Below the pieces are notes generated by a model, which saw nothing but the letters and a program-made list of their open reading frames with translations, searched no databases and was not told where the DNA came from. 64,000 nt of DNA, taken from NCBI RefSeq assembly GCF_914484835.1, contig NZ_CAJZAR010000043.1, positions 62,001-126,000 of the forward strand. The letters run 5' to 3'. This document shows positions 26,523 to 34,411 of the stretch, in pieces; positions within the stretch are counted from its first letter, which is position 1, and every line of letters begins with the position of its first letter. The translations under genes and the position numbers were made by a program. Source of the stretch: Paraburkholderia tropica. GTDB taxonomy: Bacteria > Pseudomonadota > Gammaproteobacteria > Burkholderiales > Burkholderiaceae.

Positions 26523-26560
26523 AAAAAAAGGCGGGGCGCTTCACAAGGAAGTGCCCCGCC
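26523..26560 (-). terminator. Intrinsic terminator (minus strand)
   Basis: Thirteen-base stem GGCGGGGCGCTTC/GAAGTGCCCCGCC (one wobble) with seven A on the left. Ends the lipoprotein gene. Confidence 0.85.
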
Positions 26561-26601
26561 GCGCAGGAAGAAAGCCGGCTTGCGCCGGCGAGTGAAGTGC
26601 G

Positions 26602-27075
26602 TCAGTGCGTGACGCGGATACCGGAGTTCGTGTCCATCAGCAGGACACGGTCGCCGGGAGAGAAAAGCTGATCGTCGGGCTGCGTGATGACGCGCAACGA
26701 GCCGTCGGCCTTGCGGACGACGATTTCGAGACCAGCGGTGCGGGAGAGCGCGGCACTCACGTGCTGCGCGATGAAACCGGATGCAGCACCGGAGACGGCA
26801 CCAGCGATATAACGGCCGCGACCGTTGCCGATCACCTGGGAACCCAGGAAAGCGCTGACGCCGGAGACCACGAGGTTTTCAAACCCCGAGCCACCGGACG
26901 ACGCCTGGATGGTGACGCGACGCACACGCATGACCACTGCGGGTTCAAGCGTGCCGGCGCGCTGGACGTCCGAACGCTGATAGATGTTCGGCGAGCCGAA
27001 GTCCGTCAGGTTGGCGCAGCCCGTAAGAGCCGAAACAGCAACTGCGACAACGACACTGAGAACGATGCGGATCAT
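26602..27075 (-). CDS. SlyB/Pcp-like glycine-zipper lipoprotein
   Basis: 157 residues. Signal peptide with lipobox LTGC (cleavage before Cys 19). The middle region (SGVSAFLGSQVIGNGRGRYIAGAVSGAASGF) is a glycine-zipper two-helix segment as in SlyB/Pcp outer-membrane lipoproteins. Such plasmid homologues may stabilise the envelope during transfer. Its start sits immediately after a terminator-like hairpin (27093-27130), suggesting attenuation. Confidence 0.82.
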   Translation of the reverse strand: MIRIVLSVVVAVAVSALTGCANLTDFGSPNIYQRSDVQRAGTLEPAVVMRVRRVTIQASSGGSGFENLVVSGVSAFLGSQVIGNGRGRYIAGAVSGAASGFIAQHVSAALSRTAGLEIVVRKADGSLRVITQPDDQLFSPGDRVLLMDTNSGIRVTH

Positions 27076-27092
27076 GGTGCGGCTCCTGGAAT

Positions 27093-27130
27093 AAAAAAGG
27101 GAGCCGCGTCCCTATTGGGAGTTGGCTCCC
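27093..27130 (-). promoter_or_regulatory. Terminator-like attenuator before the lipoprotein gene
   Basis: On the minus strand GGGAGCC and GGCTCCC pair and are followed by a U run, only a few bases before the ribosome binding site of the gene at 27075. Upstream hairpins (CGGGC/GCCCG, GGCC/GGCC) and element copy 3 complete a leader of about 150 nt. Confidence 0.55.
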
Positions 27131-27213
27131 AACGGGGTAGAAATAGCGGGCGAAGAGCCCGTTGGCCTGGAAGGCCTCAAGAAAATGCCCACAACAGCAT
27201 GCTGCTGCGGGTA

Positions 27214-27233
27214 GGTCGATGCGCCAGCGGCGC
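27214..27233 (-). repeat. Dispersed hairpin element, copy 3
   Basis: Minus strand GCGCC, 3-base loop, GGCGC, then ATCGACC. The stem differs from copies 1 and 2 at one position on each side while pairing is preserved. Confidence 0.75.
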
Positions 27234-27295
27234 GAGGAATAGGGACAGTATGTGGGGGCTGCGCGCGCGCAGCGAATCAAATGCTCGCCGATTCG

Positions 27296-27589
27296 CTAGA
27301 TGTTTCGCCCGGAGGGGGCGGCACGCCGCGCGCTGCACCGCTCCCCCGTCTCTACGCACTCGCCCACGCAGCCCGTGCAGTAGTGCCGGTCGCGCACGCC
27401 CGCCGCGTCCCAGCCCCGGCCGGACGGCAGCGGCGTGCCGAACTCGTGCCCGGCTTCGCGGGCGAAGAACACCGGCTCACCCGCGCGGCCGCGCCGCACG
27501 ATTGCATTGATCTCGTCGGCGCCAAACGCCTCGCGCAGCGCATCAACGAACTCGCCGATCTCCGGCATTGGCCTCGGGGGTCTGTTCAT
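27296..27589 (-). CDS. Small protein under a LexA box
   Basis: 97 residues. The core FVDALREAFGADEINAIVRRGRAGEPVFFAREAGHEFGTPLP resembles short proteins of integrative elements that I know only as hypothetical. A CTGCVGEC segment could bind metal. Its ATG is only 12 bases from a consensus LexA box with no ribosome binding site between; ATG 27568, behind GAGG, is an alternative start. Probably SOS-inducible. Confidence 0.65.
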   Translation of the reverse strand: MNRPPRPMPEIGEFVDALREAFGADEINAIVRRGRAGEPVFFAREAGHEFGTPLPSGRGWDAAGVRDRHYCTGCVGECVETGERCSARRAAPSGRNI

Positions 27590-27601
27590 GGTCGAAAATA
27601 A

Positions 27602-27617
27602 CTGTATATTTATACAG
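27602..27617. promoter_or_regulatory. Consensus LexA (SOS) box
   Basis: CTGTATATTTATACAG fits the CTGT-N8-ACAG consensus exactly, with A/T flanks extending the palindrome. It lies in the 52-bp gap between divergent genes and overlaps likely -10 sequences on both strands (TATAAA on minus, TACAGT/TATTCT on plus), so it should repress both units. Confidence 0.85.
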
Positions 27618-27641
27618 TATTCTACTCCGGGAATTCAGGCC

Positions 27642-27938
27642 ATGTATATTTCGACACTCTCGCCAAACCTGCCGCCCACCGGGCTTCCGGCGGGTATGGA
27701 CGAACTGCGCGCGTTGTGGCTCGACGGGCATCTGGCCATGGGCGAATTCGTCGCTGCCGGCGCGGTCGCGGGCCACGGCGAACATGTAGTGATCACGGGC
27801 GCGCTGCCGCGGGCACGTCTGGACGCCATCCTCGCCGACGATCCGTTGGTCGTGCGCGGATTCGGCACGTACACTACGACCGAGATCGCCCCCGCGCGCC
27901 TGGCCGACGGCCTGAGACCGCCCTGCCCCGAGCACTGA
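27642..27938 (+). CDS. YciI-like small protein, LexA-controlled
   Basis: 98 residues. The segment LDAILADDPLVVRGFGTYTTTEIAPARL has the strand-turn pattern of YciI/ferredoxin-like alpha-beta barrel proteins; resemblance only. First gene after the LexA box on the plus strand and 3 bp before the next gene. Role in the SOS response unknown. Confidence 0.6.
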   Translation: MYISTLSPNLPPTGLPAGMDELRALWLDGHLAMGEFVAAGAVAGHGEHVVITGALPRARLDAILADDPLVVRGFGTYTTTEIAPARLADGLRPPCPEH

Positions 27939-27941
27939 ATC

Positions 27942-28265
27942 ATGACCTCCCTCGACGACGAGCAACTTGCCATCCGGCGCGGCCGCGCCCGGTTCGAAGC
28001 CGACGTGGCACAAACCGTCCGCGTGATCGCCGAGCGCTACCGCGCGCAGGGCATGGCGCTGAGCGGCGACACCGCACGCGCCATCCTTGACGAGGCGCTC
28101 GCCGACGTTGGCCTGGCATCGCGCTGGCCGGCCGACCTGCTCGCGCCACTCGCCGCAACGGTTGAACTGCCTCCGGACGACGCCGCGCTTTCAGGAGACG
28201 GTGGGAATTTGCATCCGTTGATCCAGACCCTTTTCGACGCATTCGACACTCAGGTCGAGCACTGA
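27942..28265 (+). CDS. Small helical protein, LexA-controlled operon
   Basis: 107 residues, acidic, helical; begins MTSLDDEQLAIRRGRARFEAD. No recognised domain. Co-transcribed with the YciI-like gene (3-bp gap), so expected to be SOS-inducible. Confidence 0.6.
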   Translation: MTSLDDEQLAIRRGRARFEADVAQTVRVIAERYRAQGMALSGDTARAILDEALADVGLASRWPADLLAPLAATVELPPDDAALSGDGGNLHPLIQTLFDAFDTQVEH

Positions 28266-28285
28266 CCTCGCCCGGGTCGACGGGC

Positions 28286-28316
28286 AAAAAAAAGCCGCCC
28301 GCAAAAAGCGGGCGGC
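28286..28316 (-). terminator. Intrinsic terminator (minus strand)
   Basis: Perfect nine-base stem GCCGCCCGC/GCGGGCGGC, A5 loop, eight A on the left. Ends the PRTRC operon. Confidence 0.9.
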
Positions 28317-28346
28317 GTTGTCGAAGGAAAAGACTTCTCACTCGAA

Positions 28347-29159
28347 TCATGCTGCCTTGCGGCGGCGCGCGGGTTTCTTCGCAGGCTTGTTCTCGGGCGG
28401 CGCCTCGTAGCCGAACCGCGCCCATGCTGTGGGATCGATTGGCACCGGGTTCGTGCGTCCCGTGGCGAGATTCACAAACACCGCCGAGAACGTCAGGCCT
28501 CCGTTGCGGAACAGCGACCAGAGCAGGTTGAACGCCTGCACGGAGATCGCCTGATTAATGACGAGCGACTGCTTGCGCAGCGCGTCCGCCATCGAACACG
28601 AAGGCGTATCGTCCCCCCTGTCATTCTTCGCGTTCAGCATGTCCGGGAACAGGTCGCCCACATGGGGCAGCCTGTCGTGCCGGGGCTTGCCGAACTCGCC
28701 GAGAATGACCTGACCACGATCCGTCTCGTTGCCGCAGTCCAGGTAGTAACGCACCTTGCCGCGTTTCGCCGCCTGGGCGATCGCATGCCGCGCGCCGCGC
28801 GAGTCCACGCAACCGATCACCATGTCGGCTTGCAGGTTGATCGTGGAATCGACACGCCGCGGCAGAGCCGTCCAGCTCGTCCCCATCAGCAGGTTCAGGC
28901 GGTTCACCAGCAACGACGCCTTGTAATGCCCGACGTCGTTGGGATAAAAGCCCTGCCTGCCGACGTTGAACTCGCTGACCGTGTCATCGTCGTAGACCGT
29001 GCACTTGATTCCGCCCGGATGACCCAGCTCGATCATGGCGTGATGCAGGCGCGCGAGCGACGGCAGCAGCGCGCTGCCTGTGCCGCCAGCGCCCACCACG
29101 ACCACGTTCCAGGCACCCGTGAGCATGCTCTCGGGCGTTGCGTGCAGGATCGCGCTCAT
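28347..29159 (-). CDS. PRTRC ThiF: E1-like adenylating enzyme
   Basis: 270 residues from ATG 29159, which overlaps the stop of protein A (ATGA) and has GGGGAGG upstream. Rossmann ATP-binding motif GAGGTGS at 23-29, the DDDTVSEFNVGRQ segment that lines the nucleotide site in E1/ThiF enzymes, and a Cys in TPSCSMADAL that could be the thioester residue. A Lys/Arg/Pro-rich tail ends the protein. By family knowledge it should adenylate a ubiquitin-like protein C-terminus, here probably PRTRC protein C. Last gene of the operon. Confidence 0.9.
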   Translation of the reverse strand: MSAILHATPESMLTGAWNVVVVGAGGTGSALLPSLARLHHAMIELGHPGGIKCTVYDDDTVSEFNVGRQGFYPNDVGHYKASLLVNRLNLLMGTSWTALPRRVDSTINLQADMVIGCVDSRGARHAIAQAAKRGKVRYYLDCGNETDRGQVILGEFGKPRHDRLPHVGDLFPDMLNAKNDRGDDTPSCSMADALRKQSLVINQAISVQAFNLLWSLFRNGGLTFSAVFVNLATGRTNPVPIDPTAWARFGYEAPPENKPAKKPARRRKAA

Positions 29160-29791
29160 ACGACCTCCCCTGCGAGCGCCGCCAGCCAGTTCTGCGGCAC
29201 CGCGCCAGCGACTTCGAAACGCCCCTTGATGCACAACCGCAGCGCCACCGACGGCGTGCGATCGCAGTTGCCCAGCACAAGCGCGAACTTCACGTCGTGC
29301 TGGTCATCGCGATCGTCCGTCGACGAGAAGTACGCACGGCTGTGACCGTGCGAGTGGCAGTCGACGACGAGAGATTCACCCGCCTGCAGCTCGGGCCGCT
29401 CGTAATGCAGATGGCCCGGACCGTGCGACAACGAAGAAAGCGCCACCAGGCGAAAATCGCCCGACTCCGCGTTCCACACGATCCATGCTCCGGCCTCATT
29501 CGGCAATGCCGCGCTGGCCATCTGCGCGAACTGCGCCACGAGGCCTGCAGGCACCGGCCCGCACTTCAGGTCGGTGTGCTCGGCCGCCGCGCCGTACGGC
29601 ACGGGCGTGCGCCAGTCGAACGACGAGAGCCGTCGCACGAGACGCACCCATGGCCGGCTGATCTCGAGGAACACGCCGTTGGACGCGATGAGCAGACGCT
29701 CACCGGGGCCGCCCATCGGCGCGACAGGCTCGCGCGTCGGGACCATGACCGAAGGAAACGAGCCCTGCAGGGCAACATCGACCGGATTCAT
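29156..29791 (-). CDS. PRTRC protein A: JAB/JAMM-type isopeptidase
   Basis: 211 residues. Complete JAMM zinc site: Glu 99 (NEAGAWIV), His 146-Ser-His 148 and Asp 159 in HSHGHSRAYFSSTD, an exact HxH-x10-D spacing. Such domains cleave ubiquitin-like proteins from targets or trim their C-termini. The gene overlaps both neighbours by four bases (B upstream, ThiF downstream), so the E2-like, JAB and E1-like proteins are co-translated. Function within PRTRC has not been shown as far as I know. Confidence 0.9.
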   Translation of the reverse strand: MNPVDVALQGSFPSVMVPTREPVAPMGGPGERLLIASNGVFLEISRPWVRLVRRLSSFDWRTPVPYGAAAEHTDLKCGPVPAGLVAQFAQMASAALPNEAGAWIVWNAESGDFRLVALSSLSHGPGHLHYERPELQAGESLVVDCHSHGHSRAYFSSTDDRDDQHDVKFALVLGNCDRTPSVALRLCIKGRFEVAGAVPQNWLAALAGEVV

Positions 29792-30507
29792 GCCACACCT
29801 CGCGAGTGGATCAGATCAAGTACCGTTTCCCCGGTGGGCACCAGCGCTTCGAGAGGAAATGCGCTGAATTTGCCATCGAGCATGTCGCGCCAGAAAGCAA
29901 ATTCGCCGTTCTCATAGGCGACGCGCTTCCCACCGTTGTTCGGATGGGTGAACGCGGAATCGAAGAAGCCCGATTCCCAGCCCGCGATCGAGTCCACGTC
30001 GATGTGCGTTGGCACGCGAGCCGAGCCCACACAGATCAGGCCGTCATCCCACGTGTTGAAGTACGGCGGCTCGAACAACGGAGTGTCCGGGCCCGGACGG
30101 TCAGCAACGTTGACGGAGAACACGCGAAAACCGTGAATCCCGGCCTGAAAAACCAGCCCCGGATGCGGCACAACGGCCGTGCGCCTGCCGATCTCCTCAG
30201 ACTTGAAGAACACGCGGCGCATCGCAGGCGGACACCACCAGGTCACGGCGCGGCTGTTCAGACCAAGCACCGTGGGTGGAAGAAACGCCGCTTTGGCGGC
30301 AGCGTTCTCGTCGAGCGCGCGCAGTGCCGTGACGAGCGCATCGCGCGTGACCGGCCGACCTGCGCCGATGACCGTGCGTTCGCTACGCCCCTGACGCTCG
30401 ACAGGATGAACGGTTGCGTAGCACGCACCGTTTGCCCCTTCGTAGAGCAGGATTGCAGAGGTCAGCGCAACTGCGCTGCCGACCTTGCCGGTAACGACAT
30501 TTTTCAT
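29788..30507 (-). CDS. PRTRC protein B: E2-like (Prok-E2_D type)
   Basis: 239 residues. PPYFNTWDDGLICVGSARVP (about 148-166) mirrors the E2 active-site region (HPN, then G-x-I-C), with Cys 159 as the candidate catalytic cysteine and Asn 151 in the HPN-like position. Family memory links PRTRC B with the prokaryotic E2 family D. It would accept the activated Ub-like protein from ThiF. AGGAG precedes ATG 30507. Confidence 0.87.
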   Translation of the reverse strand: MKNVVTGKVGSAVALTSAILLYEGANGACYATVHPVERQGRSERTVIGAGRPVTRDALVTALRALDENAAAKAAFLPPTVLGLNSRAVTWWCPPAMRRVFFKSEEIGRRTAVVPHPGLVFQAGIHGFRVFSVNVADRPGPDTPLFEPPYFNTWDDGLICVGSARVPTHIDVDSIAGWESGFFDSAFTHPNNGGKRVAYENGEFAFWRDMLDGKFSAFPLEALVPTGETVLDLIHSRGVA

Positions 30508-30516
30508 GGAATGCTC

Positions 30517-31656
30517 CTAGGAGGTCACCAGCGACAGGAGCCTGTCGAGGCGAGTCATGATCTGGAAAGCAAGCGACCAGTCCGCGTACTGCCTGCAGAT
30601 GTCGCCTGCCCTGGTGGACAGAGGGGAAAACGCAGCGAACTCGCAGTGGTCGCCGCCCTGGTAAGCCGATTCGATCGTGCCGTCGAGGATCTGACCCACG
30701 TAGGTCTCATCGCCCGACACCACAAACGAGACGGCCGAAAACAGCGGCATGATCGACGGCTCGCCGCGCAGAAGATCCCGGGTTCGGCTTTTTCGCATCA
30801 ACGAACCCAGCGCGAGCAGTTCGGTACAGACCCTGCGCGCCTTGCCGCGAAGCCTCGGGCGCAGCGACCTTATCTGCGTCGGCGAGAGCAGCGGCCGACG
30901 TCGCCATTTGCCGTCGCGCCAGCTGCCTGTCATCCCATCGTCCGGACAAATCAGCGGCCTGGCCGTAGAGGGCAGATACGCGGCAATGTCGGAATCGTCC
31001 GCGCCGAAGCGCTCCCTGAGCGCCTCCATCGCGTCCTTGTCGGACGCATCGGGATCGCCATCCCAGAACCACGCCGCAAACTCGCCGAGAAACCACTGGG
31101 GCGAGCGGACCATCACGGTGCGATACGAGGCCTCGTCAATGACGTTGAGTACGGTGCGCAGCAAAAGCGGATGCGCAGAGCGCAGCGCCTCGACATGCGA
31201 AGCCATCTCGAAGAGGTTTTCGTCTGGCAGGCAAAAGCCCAGATACAAGGGGGATGCAGCGATGAAGTCTTTGTCCAGACACACATGCTCGAGCGTCGTA
31301 CCAACCGCGTTGGCATCGAGCAGCATGGGGCGCACCGTCAACCGCGAGAACTCGCCCTTCTGCCGCGCCACCCAGGCAAAGAACGCCTGGGAAAACGCGT
31401 TGAGCTCGTCCGATGGTTCGTGCACGTCCGCCGCCCGCAACGGGCCATAGCGAAAATGCGCGAGGATCAACGCAGACATCTCTTCGCTGGCCTTCCACTT
31501 CATGGTGCCCGACAGCGGCACCTGCGTAGCGACCGATGGCAGGCTCAGAAAATCATTGGCAGCTCGATCTCGGGCAGCGGCAGCGCGTGGCGGTTGCCAG
31601 CTCGCGAGCGAGCCGCCCTCGACGTCCTGATCAGTTCTCGAAGGGTCGAAGAACAT
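30517..31656 (-). CDS. PRTRC protein F
   Basis: 379 residues, soluble, no signal. Recognised from its position between C and B in the cassette and its length; it contains an acidic segment (FWDGDPDASDKDAMEALRERFGADDSDI) but no catalytic motif I can identify. Biochemical role unknown. Preceded by a terminator-like hairpin (31677-31702), so its level may be set separately from C. Confidence 0.8.
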   Translation of the reverse strand: MFFDPSRTDQDVEGGSLASWQPPRAAAARDRAANDFLSLPSVATQVPLSGTMKWKASEEMSALILAHFRYGPLRAADVHEPSDELNAFSQAFFAWVARQKGEFSRLTVRPMLLDANAVGTTLEHVCLDKDFIAASPLYLGFCLPDENLFEMASHVEALRSAHPLLLRTVLNVIDEASYRTVMVRSPQWFLGEFAAWFWDGDPDASDKDAMEALRERFGADDSDIAAYLPSTARPLICPDDGMTGSWRDGKWRRRPLLSPTQIRSLRPRLRGKARRVCTELLALGSLMRKSRTRDLLRGEPSIMPLFSAVSFVVSGDETYVGQILDGTIESAYQGGDHCEFAAFSPLSTRAGDICRQYADWSLAFQIMTRLDRLLSLVTS

Positions 31657-31676
31657 AGTGCTGATTCCTCGTCGGA

Positions 31677-31702
31677 AAGAAAAACCGCCCTCTCGGGCGG
31701 TT
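31677..31702 (-). terminator. Terminator/attenuator inside the PRTRC operon
   Basis: Stem AACCGCCC/GGGCGGTT, loop TCTC, followed on the minus strand by U-rich sequence. Separates C from F-B-A-ThiF. Confidence 0.75.
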
Positions 31703-31752
31703 CCTGTGCAGTGGAGAGGCTCCCCTCACGGAGAGCACGCAATAGCGTGTCC

Positions 31753-31971
31753 TTACGCATTGGAGCCCTTGGCACCCGCCGCGCGGACAAACCTGTAGGT
31801 GGCGATGTCCCCGGCGATCTCGGGCCCGTCGACCGTTGCGGTCGTGAGCTCGGGATACTGTGCCGAGAAGAGATCGCGAACATCGTTCGGGCTGAACGCC
31901 GGGCCGGGGTCGGCAAACTTCATGCCGTTGTAGGTGAACTCGCGGATGAGCTTTGCGATGCTGATCGTCAT
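31753..31971 (-). CDS. PRTRC protein C: ubiquitin-like protein
   Basis: 72 residues from ATG 31971, behind GAGGAG. Small alpha/beta fold with MTISIAKLIREFTYNGMKFADPG (positions 1-23) as the first beta hairpin, a helix FSPNDVRDLFSAQYP and C-terminal strand ATYRFVRA, matching the prokaryotic ubiquitin-like family linked to PRTRC C. The C-terminus GAKGSNA has no terminal di-glycine, so trimming by the JAB protein or a different attachment chemistry would be needed. Confidence 0.82.
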   Translation of the reverse strand: MTISIAKLIREFTYNGMKFADPGPAFSPNDVRDLFSAQYPELTTATVDGPEIAGDIATYRFVRAAGAKGSNA

Positions 31972-31982
31972 GGCCTGTCTCC

Positions 31983-32453
31983 TCAAAGAAGCGCGAAGAG
32001 ATCGGTCTTGCCGTCGCCGCCTGCCTGTGCGGGCGAGGGCGTGTCAGAGGCCTGCGTCGAGTCCGTCGTGTCGCCACCACCTTCGGTACCGTCGGCATCA
32101 TCGGTATCGTCGTCGGACGCCCCCTTCGGCGCGGGAAGCGCCGGCTTCGAGCCCTTCGACAGCGCCTTCTGCGCCTTGCCCGCCTGCGACTTCTCGGCCG
32201 CCTGCAGGATCTCGGTCGTCGCGCTCACCTGCTCCGCAAGGGAACGGTGTGCGCCTTCGAACGATTGCAGCGCCTGCACGAAACCCGCATCGAGTTCCGC
32301 CGGCGTTGCGGTGAGGACGAGAGGCTGGCGCAGCGCGGCCTCTTTCGAGTCCGCGCACGGCATCACGACCACCGACATCTGGTCACCGGCCATCTTCATC
32401 ATGAGCGTGACCTTGCCGGTCTCGCGCACGAGCGCTTCGAGTTGCTGGAACAT
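31983..32453 (-). CDS. PRTRC protein E
   Basis: 156 residues. Begins FQQLEALVRETGKVTLMMKM with a compact N-terminal domain, followed by a helix (ALQSFEGAHRSLAEQVSATTEILQ) and an acidic, low-complexity tail ending KTDLFALL. Position between ParB and C matches PRTRC E. Function unknown. GAGAGG precedes ATG 32453. Confidence 0.8.
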   Translation of the reverse strand: MFQQLEALVRETGKVTLMMKMAGDQMSVVVMPCADSKEAALRQPLVLTATPAELDAGFVQALQSFEGAHRSLAEQVSATTEILQAAEKSQAGKAQKALSKGSKPALPAPKGASDDDTDDADGTEGGGDTTDSTQASDTPSPAQAGGDGKTDLFALL

Positions 32454-32470
32454 GAATAACCTCTCAAATG

Positions 32471-32535
32471 AAAAGCGCCGCGCGGTCATCAGACCGGGCG
32501 GCGCAAAATGGAAAAGCCACGGCGAACGCCGTGGC
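32471..32535 (-). terminator. Tandem hairpins between parB and PRTRC E
   Basis: GCCACGGC/GCCGTGGC (32516-32535) followed on the minus strand by UUUU, and GCGCCGC/GGCGGCGC (about 32475-32503) flanked by A/T runs. These should limit read-through from parB into the rest of the cassette. Confidence 0.75.
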
Positions 32536-32540
32536 ATGCA

Positions 32541-34199
32541 TCAAAACTTCAGGACCTTCAGAACCTTGCCCGCGTAATCGAAGCCCTCGACCGACAGCAA
32601 CGCGTCGATCACTTCGGACTTCGATTTGCCGAACACCTTTTTGAAGTTCTCGCCCATCGCTGCGCGCAGCCCCAGTTCGTCGGCCACCACCTTCATTTCC
32701 GATTTCGTGATCAGCTCCAGAAACTCCTTGTCGAGTTTCCAGTGCTTTGCGAGATCGAGCCTGTGGTGACGGCACATCGTCGTGAGGTACGCAACGTCGA
32801 CGCCCTGAATTGCGGACATCGTGACGGCGATCATCAACTTGCCTTCGTTGTCGGCGGCCAGCGTCGCGGCCGCGGTTGCAGCCTTGCCGAAGTCGCCAAC
32901 AGACGGCTTGTCGTCGATGAGGCGTTCCCAGATCGTGTTGAGCGGACCCGCCTCGATGCTGCGCGCCTGCCCCGTCGCCACGATCGCGAGCAGGTATCGA
33001 CGCGCGAGCGCCGCATCCTGACTCACCTCGCGACGCAGCGCCTTGCGCCAGAGCGCAACGCGATACGTCTTCACGCGGTCGGACTCGGACACCACCGTCG
33101 CTTCGGGTGCAGCCGCAGCGGGCTTCTCGCCCTTCGCGGCGCTCGAAGCCTTCGACGTGCCATTTGACGAAGCCGCTTTCGCAGCTGCGGGCTCCGGCTT
33201 CTCGCTCTTGATGCGCGCCGCCACCTTCTTCATGTTGCAGACGGTGTCGAAGCACTGGCCCTTGTAGACCTTGCCGAGCGAGTCGGGCAGAGCGCTGACC
33301 GCGGCGCCGAAGTTCTGGCATGCATAGCACGCCTTCGACTGTTCGACGCCCACGCCCTTCGCGCCATCTGCCACGAGCTGGATGCGCGTGTGGTTGTCGC
33401 CTGGACGCACGATCCGAACGGTCTGGAACTCGTCGCGCAGGCCTGCGGCCGTTGCGTCGAGCTGCTTTTCCGTCTTCTCGTTGTAGCAGTTTCGGTTCGT
33501 GCAGTTGCCCGAGGCAATGGACTCGCCGAACATCTCCGCCTGTGCGGCCGAGTTGTGCTGGCAGCCCGCGCAATCCGATTTGTCGAAGATCGCGGCCGAG
33601 AGCGAGCACGAGGCCCGCTCCAGCACGCTTTTCAGATCGGCAACCGTATGCCCCTCCTTCACAACGACCGGCAGGATCTTGTCCTGCTGTTCTTTCGTGA
33701 AAGCGGCGAACAGTTCGGCGTGGCCGAGCTTGATCGTGCGGGTATTGAGCGCGTCCAGAACGGACGCACTGCAATTCATCAGCGCGAGGCGCGCGTCGAG
33801 AACGGCACGTGTCCAGCCGAGCTGGCGCGCGGCCTCGTCACGGTCCCCCTGGCAGAGGCCAACGATCTCCGCTGCTGCGACAGCCTCCTCCGAGGGTGCC
33901 ATGTCATCGCGCTGGATGTTTTCGATCAGCGCCAGAGAGCGCGCTTCAAACTCATCCATCTCGCGAATGACGACAGGCATCGGGTAGTCCTCGCCGTGGG
34001 CTTCGCGTGCGGCACGAAGGCGGCGCTCACCCGCGACGAGCTGATGCTGGCCGTCTTCGAGCGGACGCACGAGCACGGGTTGAATGACACCCTGCGCGCG
34101 CACGGACTCGATCATTTCCGCCATCTTCGCGGGATCGAAATACTTGCGCGGGTTGCGGCCGGGTTGAATGTCGCCGAGGCGAAGCGTATTGGATTGCAT
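32541..34199 (-). CDS. PRTRC ParB-like partition protein
   Basis: 552 residues from ATG 34199 behind AGGAG. N-terminal ParB/Srx domain with NPRKYF, the CTP-binding GERRLRAA (about 57-64) and ENIQRDDM; then a helix-turn-helix region. Unusual for ParB, the middle carries two Cys clusters (CAGCQH, CTNRNCYN and CYACQN, CFDTVCN), likely zinc sites. No ParA is encoded nearby. As the first gene of the cassette it gives the PRTRC its name; it probably binds plasmid DNA, but partition by it is unproven. Confidence 0.9.
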   Translation of the reverse strand: MQSNTLRLGDIQPGRNPRKYFDPAKMAEMIESVRAQGVIQPVLVRPLEDGQHQLVAGERRLRAAREAHGEDYPMPVVIREMDEFEARSLALIENIQRDDMAPSEEAVAAAEIVGLCQGDRDEAARQLGWTRAVLDARLALMNCSASVLDALNTRTIKLGHAELFAAFTKEQQDKILPVVVKEGHTVADLKSVLERASCSLSAAIFDKSDCAGCQHNSAAQAEMFGESIASGNCTNRNCYNEKTEKQLDATAAGLRDEFQTVRIVRPGDNHTRIQLVADGAKGVGVEQSKACYACQNFGAAVSALPDSLGKVYKGQCFDTVCNMKKVAARIKSEKPEPAAAKAASSNGTSKASSAAKGEKPAAAAPEATVVSESDRVKTYRVALWRKALRREVSQDAALARRYLLAIVATGQARSIEAGPLNTIWERLIDDKPSVGDFGKAATAAATLAADNEGKLMIAVTMSAIQGVDVAYLTTMCRHHRLDLAKHWKLDKEFLELITKSEMKVVADELGLRAAMGENFKKVFGKSKSEVIDALLSVEGFDYAGKVLKVLKF

Positions 34200-34279
34200 T
34201 GCGGGTCTCCTGAGAGGGAACCCGCCCCCAACGGGAGAGGATTCCCGAAGGGTGAAGAAAAATAGGCCATGCGGGCCTG

Positions 34280-34299
34280 AGTCGATGCGCGAAAAGCGC
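34280..34299 (-). repeat. Dispersed hairpin element, copy 4
   Basis: Minus strand GCGC, loop, GCGC, then ATCGACT. Upstream of parB; followed by AGGCC/GGCCT with a U-rich tail and GGGAA/TTCCC hairpins. Confidence 0.65.
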
Positions 34300-34374
34300 G
34301 GTAGGTGAGTGAACGATATCGCGCCAATGGACGCCACGCGCCGGAAAAGATCAGATTTCCGATACGGCTTTTAA

Positions 34375-34405
34375 AAAAACAAAAGCCCGGGATTTGGTCC
34401 CGGGC
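34375..34405 (-). terminator. Intrinsic terminator (minus strand)
   Basis: Stem GCCCGGGA/TCCCGGGC with an A-rich run on the left. Ends the methylase-like gene at 34412. Confidence 0.85.
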
Positions 34406-34411
34406 CTTCGT

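Noticed and set aside
30531..30550. GACAGGAGCCTGTC as a fifth copy of the palindrome repeat
   Set aside because: Lies inside the coding end of PRTRC F, lacks GGCGCC and the second hairpin.
29806..32577. A 923-codon open frame on the plus strand across the PRTRC genes
   Set aside because: Antisense to seven well-recognised genes; composition is the Arg/His-rich pattern of a GC-rich shadow frame with no start signals.
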